Source: Marinomonas alcarazii
Lineage (GTDB): Bacteria > Pseudomonadota > Gammaproteobacteria > Pseudomonadales > Marinomonadaceae
DNA: 64,000 nucleotides
Assembly: GCF_003208215.1 (NCBI RefSeq)
Contig: NZ_QKLW01000009.1
Coordinates: 90,325 to 154,324 of the forward strand
Direction of reading: 5' to 3'
Shown: positions 17,994 to 27,995 of the stretch, piece after piece
How positions within the stretch are numbered: position 1 is the stretch's first letter
Layout: every line of letters starts with the position of its first letter
Translations under genes and position numbers: made by a program
The notes under the pieces: model-generated
What the model was told of the DNA's origin: nothing
The model's input: the letters and a program-made list of their open reading frames with translations, nothing else
The model's database searches: none

Positions 17994-19718
17994 ATGCGAA
18001 TAGAGCGTCGATCCATTCCAGCTATTACCGAAGACTTACCAGCAGAAATGCCTTCGAGTTTACGTCGTATTTTTATGGCGCGAGGGGTGAGTTCTGGTCT
18101 AGAGCTTGATTATCGGCTACCCAATTTATTAAGACCTGATTCTTTATTTGATCTAACGACGGCGGCTAAGATTTTGGCGGATGCCATTGTGACTGGGCAA
18201 AAGATTCTAATCGTTGGGGATTTTGATGCCGATGGTGCGACCAGTACGAGTCTTGGTATCTTGGCATTAGAAGCGATGGGGGCGATTGCGCCTGAGTATT
18301 TGGTGCCAAATCGCTTTGAGTTTGGTTATGGCCTGACGCCTGAAATTGTTCAGGTAGCAAAGCAAAGTTCCCCCAATGTTTTGGTGACGGTCGATAACGG
18401 TATTGCCAGTATTGATGGTGTTCAAGCAGCCAAAGCGTATGGTATGAAAGTCGTGGTGACAGACCACCATTTGCCCGGCGATACACTTCCTAATGCCGAT
18501 GCTATTGTGAACCCAAACCATCCAAATTGTGGTTTTCCAAGCAAAAACTTAGCTGGCGTTGGGGTGATTTTCTACGTGATGTCGGCATTAAGAGCGGAGT
18601 TGAATCGTCGTAACTGGTTTGCTGATCAGCATATTCCAGAGCCGAAAATGGCAGACTATTTAGATTTGGTTGCGCTTGGTACGGTAGCCGATGTGGTGCC
18701 TTTGGATGCGAACAATCGCATTCTTGTTCAGCAAGGTATTAAGCGTATTCAAGCTGGTTTGGCGCGCCCTGGAATCCTTGCTTTATTAGAAGTAGGGCGT
18801 AGGGATTATACTCAGTTAAAGGCTTCTGATTTGGGGTTTGTCGTTGGGCCAAGGTTGAATGCTGCCGGACGGCTTGATGATATGTCGGTTGGTATTGAAT
18901 GTCTGTTGGCGACTCATTCGCATCAAGCACGTCAGTATGCCCAGCAATTAGACCAGTTTAATCGCGAGCGCAAAGCCATCGAGTCTGATATGAAAGAGCA
19001 GGCAGAATTGGTGCTTGAATCTTTGTTGGACGAAGAGCAAGAGATGCCCAATGGTATGTGTTTTTATGATGCGGATTGGCACCAAGGTGTGATTGGTATC
19101 TTGGCTTCGCGCATGAAAGACAAGTGTCATCGTCCGGTTATTGCTTTTGCCCGAGTAGGTGAAGATGAGTTAAAAGGCTCTGCTCGTTCTATTCCCGGTG
19201 TACACATTCGTGATGCTCTGGATTTGTTGGCCAAACGCTATCCGCAGTTACTTAGTAAGTTTGGTGGTCATGCTATGGCCGCTGGCATGTCGATTAAAGA
19301 ATCTCATTATGAGGCTTTTCAGCTGGCATTCGATACGATTATTACGGAATGGGTAACGCCAGAGCAATTAGAGGCAACCTTGTTGACTGATGGTGCCTTG
19401 TCTGCAGAAGATTTTAGTTTGAGTTTCGCAGAGCTGGTTCGTTTATCTGGTCCATGGGGGCAGATGTTTCCGGAGCCTTGTTTTGATGGTGTTTTCGATA
19501 TTTTGCAGCAGCGTATTGTGGGGGAAAAACACTTGAAATTAATGGTGCGAGAACCGAGCAGTGGGCTATTGTTGGATGCGATTAGTTTCTTTGTCGATTT
19601 AAGTCAATGGCCGAATGAACAAGCCACACAAGCCCGATTAGTTTATAAATTGGATGTTAATGAATTTCGTGGTCAGCGTAACCTGCAGCTGCTGGTGGAT
19701 TATTTAGAGCCAGCATAG
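17994..19718 (+). CDS. recJ: Single-stranded-DNA-specific exonuclease RecJ
   Basis: RecJ is the 5'-3' ssDNA exonuclease used in RecF recombination, mismatch repair and base excision repair. The 574-residue protein has the DHH phosphoesterase core, with DFDADGATST (76-85) and the DHH motif VTDHH (155-159). The DHHA1 motif GGHAMAAGM and a C-terminal OB-like region follow. Length matches the family (about 570-580). It is preceded by the 510-bp gap and followed by folD after 135 bp. Confidence 0.97.
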   Translation: MRIERRSIPAITEDLPAEMPSSLRRIFMARGVSSGLELDYRLPNLLRPDSLFDLTTAAKILADAIVTGQKILIVGDFDADGATSTSLGILALEAMGAIAPEYLVPNRFEFGYGLTPEIVQVAKQSSPNVLVTVDNGIASIDGVQAAKAYGMKVVVTDHHLPGDTLPNADAIVNPNHPNCGFPSKNLAGVGVIFYVMSALRAELNRRNWFADQHIPEPKMADYLDLVALGTVADVVPLDANNRILVQQGIKRIQAGLARPGILALLEVGRRDYTQLKASDLGFVVGPRLNAAGRLDDMSVGIECLLATHSHQARQYAQQLDQFNRERKAIESDMKEQAELVLESLLDEEQEMPNGMCFYDADWHQGVIGILASRMKDKCHRPVIAFARVGEDELKGSARSIPGVHIRDALDLLAKRYPQLLSKFGGHAMAAGMSIKESHYEAFQLAFDTIITEWVTPEQLEATLLTDGALSAEDFSLSFAELVRLSGPWGQMFPEPCFDGVFDILQQRIVGEKHLKLMVREPSSGLLLDAISFFVDLSQWPNEQATQARLVYKLDVNEFRGQRNLQLLVDYLEPA

Positions 19719-19853
19719 TGGCAAACAAATAGTAAAAAATAGAAGATTCGCTTTTTTGCCGAACAAATTGGTTTTGGCACTGCGTATCAAGGCAAAAGTT
19801 GAGGTATAATGCCGCTCCCTCATACATCACTCTAATTTTACTGGAGCTCATTC

Positions 19854-20696
19854 ATGACTGCACTGGTTCTTGACGGCAAACTTTGCGCCAAAGAAACTGA
19901 AAATCGCCTACAAGCTCAAGTTTCTGAGCTTAAAGAGCGTACCGGCTGCACCCCAATTTTAGCAACAATCTTAGTGGGTGCTGACCCAGCATCAGCCACT
20001 TATGTAAAAATGAAAGGCAATGCTTGTCGTCGCGTCGGCATGGATTCTATGGCAATTGAACTGCCTGAAACGACTACAACAGAGCAGCTTTTAGAAAAAA
20101 TTAATGAGCTAAATAGCAACCCAGATGTGCATGGTATATTGCTACAACATCCAGTTCCTGCACAAATTGATGAGCGTCTGTGTTTCGACGCGATTGCTGC
20201 CCATAAAGATGTGGATGGCGTGACTTGCCTTGGTTTTGGTCGTATGGCCATGAAAGAGCCCGCTTACGGCGCTGCGACTCCAGCGGGAATTATGCGCTTG
20301 CTTGCAGAATACGATATTAATTTGGAAGGTAAGCACGTTGTTGTGGTAGGTCGTAGTCCAATTCTTGGAAAACCAATGGCGATGATGATGTTGAACGCCA
20401 ATGCTACGGTAACAATGTGTCACTCTCGCACTCAGAATTTATCTGAATTTGTGAAGCAGGCCGATGTGGTTGTTGGTGCTGTGGGTAAACCAGAGTTGAT
20501 TAAAGCCGAGTGGATTAAAGACGGTGCTGTCGTGGTTGATGCTGGTTATCACCCAGGTGGTATTGGTGATATCGAACTGGGTCCATTGAAAGATCGCGTT
20601 GCGGCCTATACGCCAGTTCCGGGTGGTGTTGGTCCAATGACCATCAATACTTTGATTCTGCAAACACTAGAATCTGGCCTGAAACAACTAGGCTAA
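19854..20696 (+). CDS. folD: Bifunctional methylene-THF dehydrogenase/cyclohydrolase FolD
   Basis: FolD interconverts 5,10-methylene-THF, methenyl-THF and 10-formyl-THF, feeding purine and formyl-Met synthesis. The 280-residue product shows the catalytic [11 protein letters not shown] and [10 protein letters not shown]. The NADP-binding loop [13 protein letters not shown] and the terminal [15 protein letters not shown] are also present. Length is typical. It ends at an intrinsic terminator. Confidence 0.98.
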   Translation: MTALVLDGKLCAKETENRLQAQVSELKERTGCTPILATILVGADPASATYVKMKGNACRRVGMDSMAIELPETTTTEQLLEKINELNSNPDVHGILLQHPVPAQIDERLCFDAIAAHKDVDGVTCLGFGRMAMKEPAYGAATPAGIMRLLAEYDINLEGKHVVVVGRSPILGKPMAMMMLNANATVTMCHSRTQNLSEFVKQADVVVGAVGKPELIKAEWIKDGAVVVDAGYHPGGIGDIELGPLKDRVAAYTPVPGGVGPMTINTLILQTLESGLKQLG

Positions 20697-20760
20697 GCAG
20701 GCTTGAAAGGTCTGAATAATAGCCCCATATTGTTGAGATAAGATCACAACATGGGACAGA

Positions 20761-20792
20761 AAGCCGCGCCATTAGGTGCGGCTTCTTTTTTA
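20761..20792 (+). terminator. Intrinsic terminator after folD
   Basis: AAGCCGC (20761-20767) pairs with GCGGCTT (20778-20784), followed by CTTTTTTAT. Confidence 0.8.
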
Positions 20793-20821
20793 TAAACTGA
20801 ACAGTAAAAGGTTGGCATGAT

Positions 20822-21412
20822 ATGTCCACAGAAATGTTAAAAGACGCATTGGACTTCGATTTGATCGCCGATGTTTTTGTTACTGAATCTATTACTGCGT
20901 CACCCTCCGAGTTGCATGGTCAGCTTTGCGGATATTTGGCTTCTGGCGTGACGTTGCCATTGGAAGATTGGCTTAAGATGGTGGTAGAGTTTTGTGACAT
21001 TGAAGGCTGGAAAGAAGAGGCAAGTCGAGCTGTTATTGTTGAACTTTATACGGCGACGCTGACTTTGTTCCAAAACGGCGAGTTTGCACTTGTGCCAAGC
21101 ATTTCAGATGAAGATGCGGAATTATGTGAACGAGGCGTTACTTTATCTCAATGGGCGCACGGATTTTTAGCGGGTTACGGATTATCTGGTCAAAAAAATG
21201 AACTGTCTGATGAAACCAAACAAATCCTACGTGACTTTGCCAATATCTCTGGTATGCAAGCGGAAATGCGTGCATTAGAAGACAACAATGACAATGAAGC
21301 GGATTTAACAGAATTAGTGGAATATGTCAGATTATCAGCGATGATGATGTACACAGAGCATCATGATATCAACCCAGATGTTGATCATACTAAACAGAGT
21401 TCTTTGCATTAA
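20822..21412 (+). CDS. ygfB: YgfB/UPF0149 family protein
   Basis: This 196-residue acidic protein matches YgfB/UPF0149, a small helical family without known enzymatic activity. Visible family features are ASPSELHGQLCGYLASG near residue 27 and LSQWAHGFLAGYGLSG in the middle. The C-terminal LTELVEYVRLSAMMMYTE fits too. It precedes pepP and a Ubi hydroxylase gene, the same order as ygfB-pepP-ubiH-ubiI in E. coli. Some YgfB proteins affect antibiotic response in Pseudomonas, but nothing here shows that. Confidence 0.92.
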   Translation: MSTEMLKDALDFDLIADVFVTESITASPSELHGQLCGYLASGVTLPLEDWLKMVVEFCDIEGWKEEASRAVIVELYTATLTLFQNGEFALVPSISDEDAELCERGVTLSQWAHGFLAGYGLSGQKNELSDETKQILRDFANISGMQAEMRALEDNNDNEADLTELVEYVRLSAMMMYTEHHDINPDVDHTKQSSLH

Positions 21413-21492
21413 GGGTGTCGCGCTACAATGCGTCTACGCCCTATGTTATCGACAGTATTTAATGGAATGCCAATTATTAAGTGAGACCTTCT

Positions 21493-22800
21493 ATGAAAAT
21501 TGATACTCAAACTTATCAAGCACGCCGCGAACGCTTGATGCAATCTTTACCTGAAAACAGTGTGGTGGTTGTTCGAACGGGTGAACTGGCGACACGCAAT
21601 AATGATTGTGAGTATGAGTTTCGTCCTCATAGTAGTTTTTTCTACTTAACAGGATTCCCTGAGCCAAGTGCCTACGCCATTATTCATGGTGATGGCGAGA
21701 TGACGTTAGTTACTTTGCCAAAAGACCCTGAGCGCGAGCAATGGGATGGCTTTCGCTTTGGCAGTGAAGGCGCAATAGCGAACTTTGGTGCGAATGAAGC
21801 CGCCCCATTAGAGGAATTAGACGCTGTTGCTTTTTCTGCTCTGGACGGCGCCGAGCATGTTGTGTATCTGTTTAATGATGATGTTTTGCGCGAGAAAATT
21901 GCGGGTTGGCGTGATGCGATTGCTGCACGAGTTAGGGTAGGTGCGATGGCTCCAACCAGCTTTATCGATCTCGCGCCCCAAGTTGCTGAAATGCGTTTAC
22001 GTAAGGATGCAGAAGAGATTGCCATCATGGAAGCAGCCGCACAAATTAGCGTCGAAGCTCATAAGCAGGCTATGCGTGCTGTTCGTCCTGGGATGAATGA
22101 ATACCAGTTAGAAGCCGAATTGAATTATGTGTTTATGAAATCTGGTGCACGCCAGCCTGCGTATAACAACATTGTGGCGTCAGGCAGCAATGCTTGTGTT
22201 TTGCACTACATTAAAAATGATGAAGAGATTCAAGCGGGCGACCTGATTTTAATTGATGCGGGGGCCGAATTGGGTTGTTATGCGGCGGACATTACTCGTA
22301 CTTTTCCTGCAACGGGTAAATTTAGCGAGCCACAAGCTGCTTTATACCAAGTTGTATTAGACGCTTACCATGCAGGTATGAAAGAGCTTAATGTGGGGAC
22401 GCCTTATGAAGCTTGCCATAATGCAGCGGTGCGGACACTCACTCAAGGTTTAGTGGCTCATGGTTTGTTAACGGGCGATGTGGATTTCCTGATCGAGAGC
22501 AAAGCATACAGAGACTTTTATATGCACAATACTGGGCATTGGCTAGGTCTGGATGTGCATGACTGTGGTGCTTACAAAATCGCCGGTGAATCTCGCTTAT
22601 TGGAAGAAGGCATGGTGCTCACTATTGAGCCTGGCCTTTATGTTTCAGCCGATAATGAATCCGTAGATGCAAAATGGCGAGGCATAGGTATTCGTATTGA
22701 AGACGATGTGCTTATTCGTGCCGATGGCCCTTATGTTTTAACTCATGGCTTACCCAAAGAAATCGCTGACATTGAAGCTTTCATGGCTGAAAGTCGATAA
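21493..22800 (+). CDS. pepP: Xaa-Pro aminopeptidase P
   Basis: PepP removes N-terminal residues next to proline. Starting at ATG 21493 gives 435 residues, close to the E. coli length (441); a GTG at 21481 would add four. The N-terminal creatinase-like domain contains FRPHSSFFYLTGFPEP. The pita-bread catalytic domain has the metal ligands in LIDAGAELGCYAADITRTF, HNTGHWLGLDVHD and VLTIEPGLY. It lies between ygfB and the ubiI-like gene, probably in one operon. Confidence 0.96.
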   Translation: MKIDTQTYQARRERLMQSLPENSVVVVRTGELATRNNDCEYEFRPHSSFFYLTGFPEPSAYAIIHGDGEMTLVTLPKDPEREQWDGFRFGSEGAIANFGANEAAPLEELDAVAFSALDGAEHVVYLFNDDVLREKIAGWRDAIAARVRVGAMAPTSFIDLAPQVAEMRLRKDAEEIAIMEAAAQISVEAHKQAMRAVRPGMNEYQLEAELNYVFMKSGARQPAYNNIVASGSNACVLHYIKNDEEIQAGDLILIDAGAELGCYAADITRTFPATGKFSEPQAALYQVVLDAYHAGMKELNVGTPYEACHNAAVRTLTQGLVAHGLLTGDVDFLIESKAYRDFYMHNTGHWLGLDVHDCGAYKIAGESRLLEEGMVLTIEPGLYVSADNESVDAKWRGIGIRIEDDVLIRADGPYVLTHGLPKEIADIEAFMAESR

Positions 22801-22830
22801 TCAGTATAATGACCAGACGGAGTAATAAAG

Positions 22831-24027
22831 ATGGCTAAATCGTATGATTTGATAATAGTGGGTGCCGGCATGGTAGGTACTTTGTCTGCGATATTATTAG
22901 CCAAATCCTCTTTACGAATTGCGCTTGTTGATAAACATAACGGCGAATATCGTCTGTCGACTCCGCCAGCCTACGATGCTCGAGTGAGTGCTATTTCCAG
23001 TCAGTCTAAGGCTTTACTCGAAGCGGCAAACGTCTGGCAGGGCATTGCCCGAGATCGTATCGCCTCTTATGACAATATGGTGGTGTGGGATGGTCTTGGT
23101 GAGGGGCATGTAGATTTCAATGCCGGAGAAGCGGTGATGCCTGAGCTTGGGCATCTCGTTGAAAATGCGGTGTTGAACCAGCAGTTAATGGAGCAAGCCC
23201 GACACGCAAAGAATATCGATTTGTATTTGGGTGATACGCTAGATTCTCATGAGTTAAGCGAGTCTGGTGTGAGAGTAGAGTTAGCTTCTGGTCATGCGCT
23301 TGATGCTCAGGTGATCATTGCCGCGGATGGCGCACTATCTAAGCTGCGTATGGAAAACGCCTTTGACACAATTGAGTGGGATTATGGACACCATGCCATT
23401 GTGACCACAATTGAGATTGCCCAGCCCCATGAAAATACCGCATGGCAGAGCTTCGGTGAAGAAGGCATTTTGGCCTTTCTTCCGCTTCCGTCTGTCGAAC
23501 AAAAACATTTTGTTTCTATCGTTTGGTCGGTGCCGCCACAAGAAGCAGAATCTCTTATGGTGCTTGATGAAGAGACTTTTTGTCGTCGTTTGCATTACGC
23601 AATGAACAAGCGTTTTGATGTCTTAGGCATTACACAAACTCGCCAGTCTATTCCATTACGGCAGCGCCATGCTAAACAGTATGTGAAAGCAGGCTTAGCC
23701 TTAATTGGCGATGCAGCACATACAATCCATCCTTTAGCTGGACAAGGTGCGAACTTGGGCTTTGGTGATGTAAAGGCGCTGGTGGAAGTGTTAGAAAAAG
23801 CCCATGGACGTGGCGAGCACCTTGGTGCGAGTAAAGTGTTGCGTCGTTATCAGCGCGCTCGGATGTTGGATAACATTGCAATGGCGGCAGGGATGGAGTC
23901 GTTTAAACGGTTGTTTTCTACCCAGCAGCCATTCATCGTTCAGTTAAGAAATATAGGCATGAAGCGCTTTAACCAGAACGCGTCATTGAAAAAGAAGTTG
24001 GTTGCTAAGGCTGCAGGATTGTCTTAG
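22831..24027 (+). CDS. ubiI: Ubiquinone-pathway FAD monooxygenase (UbiI/VisC-like)
   Basis: This 398-residue flavoprotein belongs to the UbiH/UbiF/UbiI hydroxylases of ubiquinone synthesis. The N-terminal GAGMVG (11-16) binds FAD. RVSAISSQSKALLEAANVW and LGHLVENAVLN follow the UbiI/VisC pattern. The second FAD motif GDAAHTIHPLAGQGANLG begins at residue 293. UbiI hydroxylates C5 of the ring in E. coli. The split between UbiH and UbiI is by resemblance only, and no second ubi gene follows here as it does in E. coli. Confidence 0.85.
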   Translation: MAKSYDLIIVGAGMVGTLSAILLAKSSLRIALVDKHNGEYRLSTPPAYDARVSAISSQSKALLEAANVWQGIARDRIASYDNMVVWDGLGEGHVDFNAGEAVMPELGHLVENAVLNQQLMEQARHAKNIDLYLGDTLDSHELSESGVRVELASGHALDAQVIIAADGALSKLRMENAFDTIEWDYGHHAIVTTIEIAQPHENTAWQSFGEEGILAFLPLPSVEQKHFVSIVWSVPPQEAESLMVLDEETFCRRLHYAMNKRFDVLGITQTRQSIPLRQRHAKQYVKAGLALIGDAAHTIHPLAGQGANLGFGDVKALVEVLEKAHGRGEHLGASKVLRRYQRARMLDNIAMAAGMESFKRLFSTQQPFIVQLRNIGMKRFNQNASLKKKLVAKAAGLS

Positions 24028-24176
24028 TTCTACTAATGAATTTGCCAATGTTTGTTTCCTATGGCGAAGGTTTTTGGCTTACTTGCAAAACGCTACTTAT
24101 CTCTGGTTGCAAAAAGGCGCCGCTGTTTTATTCTGCTTAAACAGATAGATAACCAACCCTTGTAAGGTGAAATGGT

Positions 24177-25001
24177 ATGCAGGTAAAAGATCTTCTAAGG
24201 CAAACTGATAAACTTCCCAATGTTCCTGATGTCGTTCGGGAGCTCATTTTGTTACTGAATGATCCAGATGTGAATTATTCTGAATTAACAGAAAAAGTCT
24301 CCCATGATCAGACTATTTCATTGAAAGTGCTGCGTCTGGTTAACTCGGCTTATTTTGGATTATCGAGAAAAATCTCGTCAATCGATGAAGCGACGGTCTT
24401 GCTGGGGACCGAAAAATTGAAAACCTTAGTGATCGCTTCTGGTTTTGCAGGCTCTGTTGCGAAAGTAGAAGGTCTAAAACTTCCAGAGTTTTGGGCGGAC
24501 TCTTTTCGAGTTGCTGAGTTGGCGCAATGGTTGGCAAAACGTACGCCGCTTGTTCAAGCCGATGAGGCCTTTACTGTTGGTATTGTTCACAATATAGGTC
24601 GTTTATTATTACACCTTACAGAACCGGCTATCGCTCAAGAAATTCAAATATTAGTGGCTAACCGAAAAGCGGGTCGAGTAAAAGCTGAGCAAGACTTACT
24701 GGGTTTTACGTCTCAGGACGCTGGAAAAGCGTTAATGGACTTATGGAAGTTTCCTCCTAGCTTAGGTCTGGCTGTGCAGTTGCACAAACGCCCGTTTGCA
24801 AATGAAGACCCTAATCCTTTGGCATGTGTGTTAAATCTAGCTTGTTATTTGAACGCTTGTATCCGCACTGAGCGAGAATACGATTTGGTGCGTGAAGGCT
24901 TTCCTATGGCAGTAGCGAAAGCGGCAGGTTTAACGGAAGGTATCGTGTATGAATTAGAAGATGCCTTGATGATTGGCGATGGGTTAAATCAACTTATTTA
25001 A
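24177..25001 (+). CDS. HDOD domain protein
   Basis: This 274-residue protein consists mainly of an HDOD domain, a degenerate HD-related output fold without nuclease residues. Typical stretches are LPNVPDVVRELILLLNDPDV and SLKVLRLVNSAYFGLSRKI. IDEATVLLGTEKLKTLVIAS and FTVGIVHNIGRLLL also fit. HDOD proteins commonly act in signalling, often with c-di-GMP or chemosensory partners. The start is ATG at 24177. It stands alone, upstream of the iron transporter operon. Its partner is unknown. Confidence 0.87.
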   Translation: MQVKDLLRQTDKLPNVPDVVRELILLLNDPDVNYSELTEKVSHDQTISLKVLRLVNSAYFGLSRKISSIDEATVLLGTEKLKTLVIASGFAGSVAKVEGLKLPEFWADSFRVAELAQWLAKRTPLVQADEAFTVGIVHNIGRLLLHLTEPAIAQEIQILVANRKAGRVKAEQDLLGFTSQDAGKALMDLWKFPPSLGLAVQLHKRPFANEDPNPLACVLNLACYLNACIRTEREYDLVREGFPMAVAKAAGLTEGIVYELEDALMIGDGLNQLI

Positions 25002-25058
25002 TATTCCTTTTATCACCTATTTATTCTATTGATGCTTGCGTTTGTTTAAAGCGATCAG

Positions 25059-25077
25059 GCAAATGATAATCGCTAGT
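25059..25077 (+). promoter_or_regulatory. Candidate Fur box upstream of fbpA
   Basis: GCAAATGATAATCGCTAGT matches the 19-base Fur consensus at 13 positions, with a perfect GATAATC core. It lies 122 bp before the start of an iron transporter gene, which makes iron repression plausible. A 13/19 match alone is modest. Confidence 0.45.
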
Positions 25078-25198
25078 GTTTAGCGTTCTGTTATGCTAAT
25101 TTCTTGTCACATTTTATGTGATGCCTTTACGGGATTTTGAAATTTTTTGCTTTCCTATCCGGTAAGTGGCTGAGAATAATTAGAAGGAGAGTGGTCGT

Positions 25199-26266
25199 AT
25201 GAGGTTATCTAACGTGCTTGATAAAAAAGGCCGAAAATCTATATTCAGTTCTGTTGGCTTTGTCACATTAGTTACGTCACTTTTTCTCCCTCTTGTGGCC
25301 CAAGCAAAGGGTGAGATTAATATTTATTCTGCTCGAAAAGAATCGCTCATCAAGCCAGTATTAGATACTTTTTCGGAAGAAAACGATGTTGTTGTGAATC
25401 TTATAACGGGTTCTGCGGATGCCTTGTTAAGTCGTTTAAAAGCAGAAGGCGATGCCAGTCCTGCGGACATGTTTATTACTGTTGATGCTGGGCGTCTACA
25501 CAGAGCGAAAGCTGCCGGAGTGTTGCAGCCTATTCAAAACGACGTATTAAGTACCAATATACCAAGCCACTTACGAGATAGTGATGGCTATTGGTTTGGC
25601 TTATCACAGCGTGCACGTGTTATTTTTTATAATCCTAAAACCGTTTCCCCAAGCGAATTGTCTACTTACGAAGACCTTGCAAACTCTAAGTGGAAAGGGC
25701 GTATTTGCGTGCGTTCGTCGGCCAATATTTATAACCAATCTTTGGTGGCGTCGATGCTTGAAGCTGAAGGTCACGAGAAGACACAAGCTTGGATTAAGGG
25801 GTTGATCGCTAATTTGGCTCGCCCTCCTTTTGGTGGCGATGTCGATTTATTAAAAGCCGTTTCTGCGGGTGTATGTGATCTAACGTTAGCAAATACTTAC
25901 TATTATGGTCGTCTTGGTCAGAGTGATCGCCCTGAGGATAGACGAGTTTATGACAGTGTTAAATTATTTTGGCCGAATCAAGCGGAAGGTGAGCGCGGTG
26001 CTCATGTAAACGTTAGTGGTGCAGGCATCACGGCAGCGGCAACCAATGTTGAGAATGCAATACTGTTGCTGGAGTTCCTAACAAATCGTGCTTCGCAAGA
26101 ATGGTATGCTCATGTAAACAATGAATACCCCGTAGTAAAAGGCGTTGGTGCCCCTGAAATGTTGGCACCGTTTGGCACCTTCCGTGCAGACACGATTTCG
26201 TTAAGCCAATTAGGTGAGAATAACCGTGAAGCTGTTGAAGTTATGGATACAGCTGGTTGGAAGTGA
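25199..26266 (+). CDS. fbpA: Fe(3+) ABC transporter substrate-binding protein
   Basis: This 355-residue periplasmic protein captures ferric iron for the FbpBC permease. The N-terminus is a signal peptide ending VAQA (cleavage about residue 36), then KGEINIYSARKESLIKPVL, the ferric-binding transferrin-like fold. The tyrosine cluster TYYYG (Tyr about 234-236) matches the iron-ligating tyrosine pair of FbpA/FutA proteins. It is first of three genes in the order binding protein, permease, ATPase. A Fur-like box lies upstream. Confidence 0.92.
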   Translation: MRLSNVLDKKGRKSIFSSVGFVTLVTSLFLPLVAQAKGEINIYSARKESLIKPVLDTFSEENDVVVNLITGSADALLSRLKAEGDASPADMFITVDAGRLHRAKAAGVLQPIQNDVLSTNIPSHLRDSDGYWFGLSQRARVIFYNPKTVSPSELSTYEDLANSKWKGRICVRSSANIYNQSLVASMLEAEGHEKTQAWIKGLIANLARPPFGGDVDLLKAVSAGVCDLTLANTYYYGRLGQSDRPEDRRVYDSVKLFWPNQAEGERGAHVNVSGAGITAAATNVENAILLLEFLTNRASQEWYAHVNNEYPVVKGVGAPEMLAPFGTFRADTISLSQLGENNREAVEVMDTAGWK

Positions 26267-26322
26267 TTTTTCTGGCGTAGGCTCTAAGTAAAGAGCGTCT
26301 TATTAAGGTTTTTTGACATTTA

Positions 26323-27981
26323 ATGGCTGATTTAGCTCCCCTGAGTGTAGTAAGTAAATCCAAGTGGAATTGGTTGAAAATAGCGGCAATGATGATTGCC
26401 GCTATTTTGGCTTTGCCCATTTTAGTTGTTTTAGTGAATGTCGTAATCGGTGATGGTGAAGTTTGGCTGCACCTTTATCAGACAGTATTAGCTGAATACA
26501 TTTCAAATTCATTATTGTTAATGCTGGGGGTTGGAGTAGGCGTGCTGTTGATCGGTGTGCCCTGTGCTTGGCTAACAAGCATGTGTCATTTCCCTGGTCG
26601 CAACTTTTTCTCTTGGGCATTGCTGTTGCCCATGGCAATGCCTGCTTATATTATCGCCTACACCTATACTGGTGTGTTGGACTTTGCAGGACCTGTGCAA
26701 ACCTTTATTCGTGAGCTTACGGGCTGGCGCTACGGTGAATATTGGTTCTTTGAAATACGCTCTTTAGGTGGCGCCATGGTGATGTTGACCTTGGTTCTAT
26801 ATCCCTATGTTTATTTAATGAGCCGAGCGGCTTTTTTAGAACAGTCTGAGAACACCCTAGAGGTCAGTCGAACGCTTGGTTATTCCGGTCGCGCTGTATT
26901 CTTTAAATTGGCTCTCCCTCTAGCTCGCCCAGCAATTGTGACGGGTCTGACCCTTGCGTTAATGGAAACCTTGGCGGATTACGGCACAGTACAATATTTC
27001 AGTGTGAATACCTTTACAACGGGGATTTTACGGACTTTTTATGGTTTTGGAGATATTGCGGCCGCTTCTCAGCTAGCTGGAGTGTTATTGCTGTTCGTTG
27101 CTATGTTGATTCTGCTTGAGCGACATTCGCGACGCCGTATACGTTACCATGCTTCGGGTTTAAAAAAGGCCAGTAATCGTCGGATGGTGTTAAACGGCAG
27201 TCGAGGCTTATTCGCGACTCTTTTTTGTTCATTGCCTATTCTGGTTGGCTTTTTAATCCCTGTCTTGGTGTTGGCATATTGGGCCATGTTTAAAGCCGAA
27301 ATGCCGGGCACAAATTTCATTCAGCTGGCATGGAACTCCTTTTACTTGGCTGCTATGGCTTCCCTTATTGTTGTGAGTTTGGCCTTAGTCTTGAGTTATG
27401 CGATTCGTCTTAATAACGGTAAAGCGGTTAAGGCGTCGGTGGGCGTTGCTGGCATGGGTTATGCGCTACCCGGAACGATTATCGCGATTGGTACTATTGT
27501 GCCTTTAGCGTGGCTGGATCATCGAATTATTGACCTAGTAAAGCATTACAGTGGGGAAAGCGTCGGTCTGCTTTTTTCTGGCACCTTGGTGGCGTTATTG
27601 TTTGCTTACTCTGTTCGCTTTATGGCGGTTTCTTTGGGGGCTGTGCAGAATGGCCTTGGTAAGATTAAGCCCAGTATGGACATGGCTGGACGCTCCTTGG
27701 GGATGTCTCCCTTTAAAGTGCTAGTGCGGGTTCATGTGCCTTTATTAAAAGGTTCTGTGCTGACAGCCATGCTCATTGTTTTTGTGGATGTGTTAAAGGA
27801 ATTACCAGCTACCTTGGTGCTTCGACCATTTAATTTTAATACGTTGGCAGTTAGAGCGTTTGAGCTGGCTTCTGATGAACGGCTTGTTGACGCTGCGCCT
27901 GCTTCGTTGATGATTGTGTTGGTGGGATTAGTCCCTGTTATTTTACTTAGTCGTTCTATTTCGTCACGCTCAGGGCATTAA
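26323..27981 (+). CDS. fbpB: Iron ABC transporter permease (fused two-domain FbpB type)
   Basis: This 552-residue inner-membrane protein has about 12 hydrophobic segments in two homologous halves. Each half carries a binding-protein-dependent permease domain. EAA-loop-like segments are visible near SRTLGYSGRAVFFKLALPLARPAI (split in the family between helices) and MAGRSLGMSPFKVLVRVHVPLL. This fused form is usual for FbpB/SfuB ferric importers. It sits between fbpA and fbpC, with 14 bp to fbpC. Confidence 0.92.
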   Translation: MADLAPLSVVSKSKWNWLKIAAMMIAAILALPILVVLVNVVIGDGEVWLHLYQTVLAEYISNSLLLMLGVGVGVLLIGVPCAWLTSMCHFPGRNFFSWALLLPMAMPAYIIAYTYTGVLDFAGPVQTFIRELTGWRYGEYWFFEIRSLGGAMVMLTLVLYPYVYLMSRAAFLEQSENTLEVSRTLGYSGRAVFFKLALPLARPAIVTGLTLALMETLADYGTVQYFSVNTFTTGILRTFYGFGDIAAASQLAGVLLLFVAMLILLERHSRRRIRYHASGLKKASNRRMVLNGSRGLFATLFCSLPILVGFLIPVLVLAYWAMFKAEMPGTNFIQLAWNSFYLAAMASLIVVSLALVLSYAIRLNNGKAVKASVGVAGMGYALPGTIIAIGTIVPLAWLDHRIIDLVKHYSGESVGLLFSGTLVALLFAYSVRFMAVSLGAVQNGLGKIKPSMDMAGRSLGMSPFKVLVRVHVPLLKGSVLTAMLIVFVDVLKELPATLVLRPFNFNTLAVRAFELASDERLVDAAPASLMIVLVGLVPVILLSRSISSRSGH

Positions 27982-27995
27982 AAATAAGGTTTTAT